Assembly (NCBI GenBank): GCA_038502055.1
Contig: JAXRKN010000037.1
Location: 3,162,001-3,226,000 of the forward strand
Length of the DNA: 64,000 nucleotides
DNA from: Tanytarsus gracilentus
Lineage: Eukaryota; Arthropoda; Insecta; Diptera; Chironomidae
Reading direction: 5' to 3'
Position numbers and translations under genes: made by a program. The notes under the pieces were generated by a model. The model searched no databases. It was not told where the DNA came from and saw only the letters and a program-made list of their open reading frames with translations. Position 1 is the first letter of the stretch. The number at the start of each line of letters is the position of its first letter. Of this stretch, positions 42,101 to 54,100 are shown one piece after another.

Positions 42101-45100
42101 AAACTTTAAACAAAAGAATTTTTTCCCTCCTCCTCATTCTTCAATTGCTTAAAGGCAAAAAAAGTTTTTAATACAAAGTAGAGCAGCAAAATGGAAATAA
42201 ATAAAAATTTAATTTATTCAATATGATTATTAAATTTTGAACACCACATAAATTCAATATTGACCAACAATGGAGATCACACAAGAATTTTTTTTCGGTT
42301 ACGAAATTTAATTCAGAAGCCGTACAGCTGCTTGTGAGTGATTTTCACCATCTGATTTCTTCGAACATGAGCGCGAAGTCAAAGAAACAACAAAAGAAGT
42401 TGCGGAGGAGAGATAATAAAACAGGTTTCTCTCTCATGCACCCAACGAAATCTTTTGTGATGAGCAAAAAAATTGTTTTTGTTTCATTCTAGTCATTAGA
42501 TTACTATCACAATCTATTTAGGTAAATTTATGATAATTGCATTCACTAAATCAATCAAAAAATCATACTGTTAATGTCTAAATGGTTGTTTACGAGCATG
42601 AGCACTTTAAATATATTGTGTGAAAGAACGAAAATGCAACAAAACGGTGAACAAAAGAAAGATGAGACCTTTAGATGCGAGCACACAATCAATTGTCAAT
42701 GGGCAATTTTTTCCATTCTGATTTTTATCGAAAAAAAAATGTTTTTTCTTCTATTTCTACCTGCGATACATTTTTTGAATTTAAATTTTTCTTCTTTTTC
42801 TCCGCGTTTCAAATTTATGTCGCTTGAAAGAGCAGCAAAATTTACATAATTGTTGGTGGACGCTTTTATCGCCGATGATAGAAGGTGAAAAAGAATTATG
42901 GAAACGCAATTCCTTTATTATGGTAAAATGTGAAATGGATATTGTGTTCGAGGAAAAAAATTAAATCACATATCTGAATTTGGATTCCATAAATTTACGA
43001 ATTATGACAATCGTCTCCAATTGATTCGGGGTGAGAGAGGATGGCCACAAAGATAAAAGCGTGAATGCATGTAAAGCGATATTCAGCAGCGATAAAAGGC
43101 GTAAAAAATTTCCCATTCTCAAGTATTACACGAGAGAGAGAATGAAAAATTTAATTTCCATAAAGTTCTTTTAATTGAGAAACGATAAATTTACGAGTGA
43201 GAAATCTAATCCTTGGGATATGCCAAGCATTCAATGTCGAGAGAGAATTCTTTTTGACTTCTTACGAATATTTGTTGTTAAGAATGGAATTAATTTTTTA
43301 TGCCTCATCCTCGGGGAGATTTTTTTTGAAAGGGATGCTGTGTATTATATTTTATTTTTATAGCTCAAACCAAATTTAATTTATTCCATTAACTTTTTTG
43401 AATTGATTTTAATTAAAATTTAACTTTATGCATTTTTATTTTAAAAAATAAATTTGACAAAAATTGAGGTTCAAATCCTAAAATTAAAATTTAACTGTAT
43501 CATCTCATTTAACATTTTTTGCAATTTGAAAATTTCTCTTTTTAACTACAGCTCGATGAACCCTTTCAATTTTTCTCTTTATTCTTTCCTCATCCCATCC
43601 TCTAAATGCTTAAAAATCAAATAAATCTTATTTTTTATTGGATTAATTTATTGCCATTAGAAAGATGTTTATTCTGCATCGTCATGAATTTCAACGCATT
43701 GTATATAATATTTTTTTTTACAAATGCAAAATAAAGAATGAGAATTAATGCCTAAAGTCATTTTGAAGATTTTTTGCTTCTTCGCCGCATTATAGTTTTT
43801 TTTGGAAAAATATTGAAACATTTCAAATGGGAGTGAGAATTAAGGTAAAAATATCAAAGCGGCATCTCTCTTATAAGACGAAACTCTACAGTAGTCATTT
43901 AAGCTATAGATGGACCAATTCAATCACTCATTCAGTCAACCGTGACATTTTATATGTGTCTTTTAATCCTCCTATAGCCAACAACAATTTATTTGTGAGA
44001 CGACGGAAGACATTTGAATATTTTCATTAATTACGAAATGATTTTGAATGAACTTTTAAAAAAATATGCTTACGCACGACATCAATGAGATGATGATCGT
44101 GGTGTGTAAAGTGCCTTGTTGTAATTTTGAGATTGATATTTTATAGTTATATATGTGAGTTTGGTTTTTTGAAATCCATTCAAGAGATTTTCTCCAAAAT
44201 CATCGCAAGGGATGAGTCGGACGCATGTTACCATATTTGACAAATCAATTCATCAATCAAAGTGCGACATCGAACGAAACTTCACAGTTTGATGATGCGT
44301 GGTTTTAGAGTGTGTGATTAAAAAAATAGAAACAAAGCGAAAGAAGAGAAATAAAAATTAAAAGTAAAGAGAAAACATGAAAAACACATTAAAAGTTTAT
44401 CTTTCGGGAGAGTCGCATTTTTTCGGGTATTAATCTGAAACATTATTTCTCTCCTTTTACCCAACTTTTTTTTCTCCCTCTCCGATCGATCGAGTAAAAA
44501 TGTTACTTTTTATATCTCATGCTAAGGAGATCACAAAAATCGGCTTTTTTATTTCATTGATTCCCTTTTACATTTTTTTATTACTGTTGTGTAAAATTGT
44601 CGATGATGAAGAGATATATTGTCAGTAAGGTCCTCTCGGTGAGTTTTAACAACAAGAGGAAAATTTAATCTCTCATAAATTATCTTTTCGCTTTTTCCTC
44701 TCGGCTGAGTTTAAATTAAAACGCTACAATTTTTTTTAAATCCATTTTTCCGATTTCTCTCTCAGCTGCAGTTGCGTGAGTCTTTAAGAAAATTAATTTC
44801 TTTCCCTCTCACTCCCCTGTCTCACGTTTATCGCGATAACAGAAATCATTTAATTGTTACAAATGCGCGTTGAATTTATTTTTATTTAATTATTTACACT
44901 TCGCATAATAAATATATTTTTTTTCACAATCGCTAGAGTGAGAGAGAGAGAATTTTACTTCCAGCGATATCGGAAATCTTGTTATATTGGATGTGAGATG
45001 TTTTATTGCTTTCTACAAGGATTTCGTGTCGAGATAGCAGTTGCAAAAAATTTTAAATAATTAAACGTGAAATTTCCTCTTGTAGTCGGTCGAGAATAAT

Positions 45101-48100
45101 TTTTTAGGAAGCTTTCGATGAGATTAATGAGGGAAATTTTACGATTTAAAATTCACTTGTTCATGAACGCTTATCTGTGATGTCTGTGACTTAAAATAAT
45201 TTGATTATAAACATAATAAATATTTTTTTAATAAACACCTCTCAATAAATTTTTTGATTTATAGTCAACACCCTCAATCCATTATCAACACATGTGATTT
45301 TTTTTCGCAGAATTTTTAAATAAACTTTACATCATCATTTTCCATTCTCAAGCAAAATATTACAGTCATACATGCCGCTCATTATTAACACCACCCATAT
45401 AAATATAACTTTAATGCTTTTGCATTTCGATTTGAGTTTCATAAACTATAATTCAAGACAACACTTGCAATAAGCATATGAAGCTCATAAAATATCGAGC
45501 AAGTGGAGAAACATAAAAATATATTCAAATAGCCTGAAGATTCGGCTACAAATCTTACTCGTCGTGCACTCAAGAAAGAAAGAGTGAGACTCCTCTAAAA
45601 AAGGCGCATTCGACTGATAATACAACAAGGCACGATGTTATAACATAAATTGAGATTAGATTATGTGCAAAATGATAGTATTTATAACACTTTAGCGTAA
45701 ATTATGCATCTATCGCCTCACGCGAATATTCATATCTCTATATATGCTCGGATAACAACAAGGGCTTGTGTGCACATCATGATGTAGTGCAATTTTCATT
45801 CAATTCAAAATTTATGCCGCAAAAAGGATTTAAAATTTCCATTGAAAAAAAATGTGCAAATATGGATTTATGGAAATTATAAAAATAAAGTACTCGTAAT
45901 AAATTTATCGACATTTATTCAAATCCTTACGCATAAATGGAATCTATTCACTTATCAACAAACTATTGATAATAATTTCTATAGGCGCATTTGCGTTGTT
46001 TATCAAGCAAACAATCATCTCTTAAATGTGCATTGGCTGCCGTTGCGTTTTTCGCTTTTGTATCGCATCATTATTGACCATAATTTTAAGCATTATCCCC
46101 GCCGTATACACAAAAGTTTGTAAATCTCACGGCGCGATGCATTTTTCACATCTCAAGAAAATAATGCAAGGGAAGAGATTTAAATAATTTTTTAAAAAAA
46201 AATCTCTTTATAAATTGGCCAGTAAACGTTAACACTTTAAAAAATTCCCCACAACTTCACAGCCGTCATCTCAATTAAAATTCATCTTGGTGTTATTACA
46301 CCTTGACATATAATCATGTTCCATAAACCAATAAGAAGAAAAAGAAATTGCACACACAGTTGAGCTGTGGAGAAATTTGCATAAAACACACATAATTGGC
46401 GATGAATATTTTTCCACTCTCTTTACCTTGACCATTGTAAGCCGTCTTTATCAGTAATTTTATAGTACTCGTATGTTGTGCCATTGCCATTGTGCACCTG
46501 ATGAATCTGATGTGTGATATTTGATTGCAGTGCATTTAAATTGATATTGTTGGCAATGTTGTTGTTGTTGTTGTTATTGTTATTCGTGTCCTCATCATTC
46601 TGTGATTGTGAGTTTCCTGAGATATGGAGCATTGCTGAGGTAACGGCAGTCAATGGACTTTCGAAGTAGCGCGTCGTAAGATATTGTGACGGCTGGGATG
46701 ATGTTGTGACGACAGACTCCAGTTGTGGAGGCTGCTGATCGCCGCCACTTGACATATTCATCTGACGTCTTCTGGGTCGAAAATTGAAATTAGAAATATT
46801 TAAAGGATTTGATCTCATTTTCAACTTGGGACGATTGACTCGAACGGTAATGATAGTGATTTGCTTAATCGTGAAATTTATTAAGACATTTAAGTCGCAG
46901 CTTTGTGAGTGAGAAATTGAGTTGGCGTCTAAATATTAGCGTGAATTTATCTAATATCGATTCGGAAAATATTCACATGTTAATATATAGTCAAATAATT
47001 CATTAGCTAGTGCCGCAATTAAGTCTCTCTCTCTCTCCAATCAGAGGTTTAGACACTTCAATCAATAAATCTCTACACGGACTTGCGAGCGCTATTGCGA
47101 CACTCAACACAACAGTGGACAACAGCAACAGTTCCAAAGTGTTGTTTACATGCATTTTAAAATCACATTTATATTGCAATGCAGAGTTGAATTGCATTTT
47201 AATGGGACTTTTTCATACTTTTATTGAATGTCCAGCCAACATTTTGATTTTTCTGTTGCGCTTGTAAAAATTTATAACAAATTAATTTGATGGCGCGGTT
47301 GTAAGTCCTATTTATGGCTAACAACCCTTAATTACAGTCTTTTCTTATTTTTGCGACACTGCTGTGAAGACACCTGAGGCGATTTAAGGGAGACTTGCTG
47401 AAAGATTAGCAGGAAATTAATTTTTTAAACAATTATTAATAAAATTAAAATTACACGCCGCGTGTAACTTAAAATCCAATAAATAATTTATTGTCTCATG
47501 ACTTTGTAATACTCGCATTAATTGGCTCCATTCAATGTAAAAGCTTTACAATGTTTGCACACGCTACAAATCATAATTTTCACCACGCTTGTAGGTGCAC
47601 AATGAAAATCCTTTTGAAATAGCACATTTTTCATCATCAACGGAGAAGGAAACAAAAAAATGTTATTTTACAGTTGTTTAGCTCTTTAAATGATCTCATT
47701 AATTTATTCTCAAGTAAAAAAGCTACCGCTTGCAATTGCTACCACATTTTGCCTTCGAGCATTTGCAAATTTTCATTTTTTTTCTTGTTCACTACTTGCT
47801 AATGCTCGCGCGCTCCACACTATCAATTTTATACGCCTCAAATCGGGCTAATTAAAGACACGTTCGTATTGAGAGAGATTAATTGAAGATATCGGTTTGA
47901 ATGAATGTTGTGCGAGTATATTGCAATATTCATAATAAATTAAATTAGTTCATTTTTAAACAATGGCGATTTATCGACACACAAAAAAATTATTGTGTAA
48001 AATTTCAATTACATAATTAAGCCTCAAAGCTCCAAATAGTAAAGAGTCGGTCTCGGAGGGATTGAAATGATACCATAATGAATAATAATGTATTAAATGT

Positions 48101-51100
48101 CTGAGGAGAAAAATGTAACCACAAATGTGAGGTTAACCGCGGAGGAGGGAGAGAGAAGGAGATAGATTTATCTTACTTTAAGAAATAAATATTTTTAATC
48201 TGCTCATAAAATATTTTTTCTCTAAATTTCGAGGGTTGGCTACTTTATTTTTTTTAGACTTTCTAAAATGTTGGATTTTTATTTGATTTCGAAATAAATG
48301 TCCCTTCGTTTTAGCAACAATTAAAGATCATTAATCTCGCTCGAAAAAGTATAAAATATTGAGTAACATGAAACAATGGGTTTAGTTTACGCGATAGCCA
48401 CAAGCCAGCTTCTATACGCGCACAACATCTGACTCAATAACTCTTTTTCTCTTTAAACTGAGCTATCGCTCGAGGAAAAATAACAATTAACTATATAAAA
48501 TAAATTAATGCAAATAACACCATGCGACAAATACGATATGTGTCACAGAATATTTTGCGTGGGTGTCACATAGACTCAAATCGATATCCAACAATAAATT
48601 TAAATATCTCTCACTCGCAAACGATTAATAAAATATGTGTGCGCGGTGCAAAAAGGGAGAGAGAGAAAATGAAAATTACTGCGCACGCGAATTATTGATG
48701 TGCATGCAAATTTCATGTCAGATGAGAGAGAAAAATTGTCTGGAATTTGAACTGCAGCATTTTGCAATGATTAAATTGCAACCAGAACCTTTTTTTGAGA
48801 TATTCAAAAAATGCTCCACAAGTTCCTTAAAGTGCACTCTCGGAAAAGTTAAAAAGGCAACAGCAATAAAATACAAATTTTAATCTGTCAATTAACATTA
48901 ATCACAGTCGATACAAAGTCACCACCTTGCAATAATATCGGAGCACAACAGAATAATCTTGCCATTGTGATCGCACTGCAAGAGTGAAATATTTCATCGA
49001 AACTTTGTTGCGCAGAAAAAATCTATACCATAAAATGTGTTGGAGATTTAATTAAAAAGATAGAATGAGTTTTTTGACACGTTGAATTTCTATGAAAGAA
49101 ACAGGCCTACGGATGCGTCATAAGATGTTGATTGAATGACATTGTTCATCTTTTGTTTGGATTAGGAGGTTAGAAAATATCATCAAGGTCTCAGTCAGAG
49201 GTTAAATTTTTTGACAAATATTTTTTACGCGTCAAAATTGTATTATATTTTTTTTAAATTTCAGTGTTGAAAATTTTTTGCCTTTCAACTTTCATCATAG
49301 TAAATTAAACAATATTTTTTTGTGCATCTCAAGTGACACAAAAAAAATTCTTTCACTCGAACAATTAAAGCCATATTCGCTCTCAATCTTTCACTATGAG
49401 ACTTTAAAAGTAATTTAATATCTACATTGTAGTGTGTCTTATAAGTAGAAAGAGAAAAATCTTCGATATGGAGAAAGAGAACAATGATGAAAAGATGTCG
49501 TTTCATGAAAATTTACTCAAGCAAATCGTATCGAATTTCAATAAAAAAAAATAATTTTGTTGTCTTATGCCAAACATATAATAAAAAATTGTCTTCGAAA
49601 AAAAAGGAGAACATCGTAGTCGAAGAAAGCATCTAGAGAGTGTTAATTAATGAAATATGCACACTTTTCATGTTCATGGACATTACATGCATGCCTTACA
49701 AATTCCTCCATTTCATCGCTCTCACTCGAAAATGTAATTTGCGATGAAAAATGTCTGATAACAGTTGTTAGGTGAAAATCTGTGCGCTTGCGACAAATCA
49801 TGTTGAGCTTCGTTGGAAAAATGCTTTTTAAATAATTAGATGGTCATCGCTGTGTGTGGAAAGTGTGAGCATTTGTAGTCAGCAATTAAGCAAACGGAGA
49901 GATGGGCGACATAATTTAATGACTTGTGAAAGCAATCGTTGTCGTTCGACGTCATGAAAGCGATTAAAAATAAATTAATAATTTTTGCTTTTACTCGCAT
50001 GAGAGACATTTTTAAGCCAACTATCCTAATAAATTTCAATTGATATTGATTTTCATTCCTATAAAATTCCAGTAGCAAATTGAGTGAAAACTTCTCGCAA
50101 TTTTGCACGCTCAGGTGTAAAAACTTTCGCTAATGATCGTCCATTTATCAAATCCCACGAGGTTTTTTGTGAGTGTAAAAAAGGGAATTCTTTTGCACAT
50201 GTGTGACTGACTTCATTTATAACTCGCACAAGATATCTGACTTTAATCGCATTTATTTTCTTGCCTTTTTGCTGCCATTAAAGTGCTGGAGAGGAGAGAA
50301 AAAAATTTGCATCGATTTCACATTAAAAAAACGTTTCTCTACGCCGCGCACAAAGATGACATTTATAAATCGGATAGAGGAAGAATGCAGTAGCCGCCGA
50401 GAGAAAGAAATTATTAACATGATTATCAGTAGATGCGATTGCAATTAAATGCGAAGAAAGGACACTATTGTCGGCTAATTTACAGGCACACAAAAGCCGT
50501 TTTGCGGCCACTAAAAGTCTAATTAAAACATAAAAATTTCAACTTTATGTCGAGCGGCAATTAAATTAGAGAGAGGCTAATATTTTTCTGATATTTATGT
50601 GTTTGTTTTGCGGTACACCGAACGGTAGTTCTGATTTTTATGATCCTGTCGTAGAGACGCAATTGTTCTTCTTCTCAATATAAATGCAAACATTGCACAA
50701 TCATCATCAAGTAAAAAAGAATTAATTTCAAAATTATTTTTTTTTCTGACCATTAAATGCAAGTAAAATTAGCTCATAAATGTTGCAAATATGAACACGC
50801 AAATTTAACATTTATTACCAACTTGTCAATGCTCTGTACTATTAACTTAGTTCTCTATTATCTCTCTCCACGTCTTTCGATGGCGCACACGAAAATTAAA
50901 ACGGAATGACTCTATTAACAGACTCATATAGTCTATGACTAATTGCCTTAGCAAATAGTCAATTTTTTACTGCATAAATTACGACACAAAAATGCAGCAT
51001 AAATTTTTTTGCTACCGTTTCACTAGAAATTCAATTTGCTCATGGCAAAAATATTTAATAAGAAATTTCTTATACATGCATATGGGCGGCAACGTCACTT

Positions 51101-54100
51101 GCTGAGTACCTTCTTTATCAAAATTTTCAATCTCTAAAGAGTGTACCGAAAATTATAGTTACGTACACTATGATTAAGGAATTATTTTTTGCTGACTGCA
51201 CACTTTTTTGCGCTCGTGATGTCCTTTTATGAAAATTATGAAATGTTGTAGAAAAAAAATTGTTTCAAAGAAATAAAAAATTACAATTTCCTCTCACGAA
51301 TTTTCAAAGAAACGCCACACAGAGTTCTTAACGACAACAAGAAAAAATTACAACACGTAAAATATTTACAGGCATCCAGAAGAAGGAAGTGAATGAAAAA
51401 GGAATAATGAAAAAGTAAAAATTGAGCAAAACAATACGTTTTGTGCAATTGTCAAGAGAGTGCGATTATATTGAATTACACATAATAATGAAATATGTAC
51501 AACAATCCTCCGTATATATGTGCATGTGAGTGAATGTGGAGATTCGTGAAACACTTGCAAAGTCATATTGCGAACACAATGCATATATTTTTAAAGTGAG
51601 AGGGCCAAAAATTCGATACTTAGCAATTATACTCTTTTTTTGTGTGTATCCTTAAGGGCAAAAACTTTACAAAATATGCTGCGCGTAGCAGCAAGAGAAA
51701 AAATTAAATTTTTCACTCTCTGTCACGGAGAAAGATCGACATGCGAAAAAGATTATTATTTGAAACTAATTATGGAATTTCTCATGGACGATGGCAAAAA
51801 ATATTTTTGACGCTGATGAAATTTTTTGTTTTGTTTGTGCACTCCAGAATAAAATAACAATAATGAAATTTATTAGATTTCTTTTACGTGATAAATTTGA
51901 CTTTTATTCTTGTTCCTGCCATTGTCTTCGACATTTCAATTGTTTCGAATACACCTTGAGGATATTTTTTGCTCTCAATTTTTACTCTCACTATAAAAGT
52001 ATCGAAATTCTTAAATGCACAACGGGGCAACTCTCAATAGTACAATTAGCTCAAAATTTTGCACTCTCCGCTGGTGTCACTTCCTGACTCTACCTTTGAT
52101 GCTTTAATTAACACCTTGTCAAATGTCAAATTTCAAAATGAATGAAAAGAAAAAAATTTCATTCATGTGTGAGAAAAATCTTGAAGTTAAAAAATTATTA
52201 TTATTCGGGTCATAAATCAATTTTGAGAGAAAATGTCAAGAAATCAAATTTAATTAGCGCAGCATATTCCTCGGTTGACATGTGAGAGAGTGGGCTTTCG
52301 ATTCCATTTCCTCAATTTTATGCATGTAGATGTGTACTGTGTAGATGTCATAAGTGACCCTCGTCAATCAAAATTAATCAGATCGAAAAAAAAGTAAAAT
52401 GAAATCAAATAATTTTTTTTATATAATGAACTCATTCGAATAACTGTCTTAGCTTAAGGTGACAATTTTACATACGCATGACAATTAGACCATCGATATG
52501 CCTTTCGATTATTGTTGCTCTTTACCAAATAAATATTATTGATCTTATGTAACAATCATCGATAAACCTGAAATCCACATGCTTTCCAATGTTTGTCAGC
52601 AAAAGGTAACAAGTGAATTTTTATTATTCACCGAAACCTGAAAGCGGGTCTCCTCTGGTTAAAGTAAATTCAGGTTATCTTGAAAACGAGTTTCCGAAAC
52701 CTCCCGAAAAAAAATATAAATATTGTCGCGCTTGTCAGACACTTCTGAATATTTTTTCTTTTTTATTCATAAACGATATGTTTTACGGGGTGAAAAATGC
52801 TCCCCCAGAATGAATTTATACTTTTTTGATATTAATTTTTTAATGCTGATTTATTTTTATTACTCCTTAGCACCTTCGAAGAATTCTGCCGTGATTTCGA
52901 TTGAAATTAATGCACTTTTTATGGCACTTTCAGACACACATTCATCAGCCGTGTACGTTATGAGGCTATTAAAGGTTCTCTTTTATATCTCGCCAGCTGA
53001 TTGTTTCGGCAGATTATTTTTTATGCACCTTTTGATGGACCATTTAAAGGGGTTATGAAATTCCACATAGGACAATGTTGAAAAGACGTTAAAAGAATTT
53101 ACACTAAAGGTCTTCTTTCTTTAAATGGTCCTTCTATGTATCACGGACATTCACACACTTTTTTCTTCATTACATTGAGCGAAGAGTTTTTTAAAGGAAT
53201 TGTACAACTATGGGATGAAATAGTGAGCACAACAGGTAAAAAGAGTTTTGATATTGAAATGTGGTGCAATGGTCTTCTGTGCATAGATAAAATAAGAGTA
53301 GAAAAATCTTAAAAATTATTTTAATTTAATATAATTTTAAAAACTAATTTTTAAATATTTTTTAAAAGTTTAAAAATATTTTAAACATGAAATCTTTTTT
53401 ATCATCTCTATGAATTTATCTCTCATTAAGCCAAAACTGCAGACCAAAATTAGAATTATTAAAGTATCCTCAAAGGATCACTTCACATCTATCGTCCACA
53501 AAGAAAACAATTCTATTTTATGAATTTCTTCCAATTTAATGTGTGAACCCTTTTTTCTCTATTTACACTGCGTGAAGATCTTTTAATGTATTGCATAAGA
53601 GAATCTTGATAGAAGGGTCAGAGAAAAAGATTTCTCACCCTTTTTTTCGACTAACATGCGCAGCCGGGGTAAATTTTTTCAGCTTTTTGTTAATCAGGAC
53701 GGAGGACCATAAAGGCTCTCTTCACATGCTCTACATAATAGCCTTCATAATGAATGACGTAGAAACCAACGGATGAATAAAAGTAGAATTGAGCATTGTT
53801 ACGTTCAATAGTGAATATCGCGGAACAATAACGAAATTACAATTCTAATGAACACTTTCCGGCCTTTTGCTCACTTTAGAGATCAAATTTCTTCTCTCTT
53901 CTGTGTGTGTCCGAGGAAGAGAAAATAATTCGTATAATTTTTGTTGACACATTCAATTTACACAAAAGCGCAATTCTTTAAAACGCAAACAATCGAAGAA
54001 AAAATTTAAATTTGACCATTGTACAAAAGCTTTTATCGGTTTTTTATTAGCGCCGGTATGTTTGCATACTCGCCACTCTGCTCCTCACACACATTTTCCC

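Noticed and set aside
43468..43478. GGTTCAAATCC, a perfect match to a tRNA B box
   Set aside because: The flanking bases do not form a T stem, and no A box, anticodon stem or acceptor stem could be found around it.
46772..46818. In-frame ATG at 46818 as the grh start codon
   Set aside because: It remains possible as an alternative start, but a branch site, pyrimidine tract and CAG at 46772-46774 give an acceptor in the exact phase of exon 1, so the spliced model is preferred.
52613..53058. Two overlapping plus-strand open frames in grh intron 1
   Set aside because: They are in different frames, have no family resemblance, and no splice sites link them to other exons. A duplicated CCGAAACCT in the first is the only oddity.
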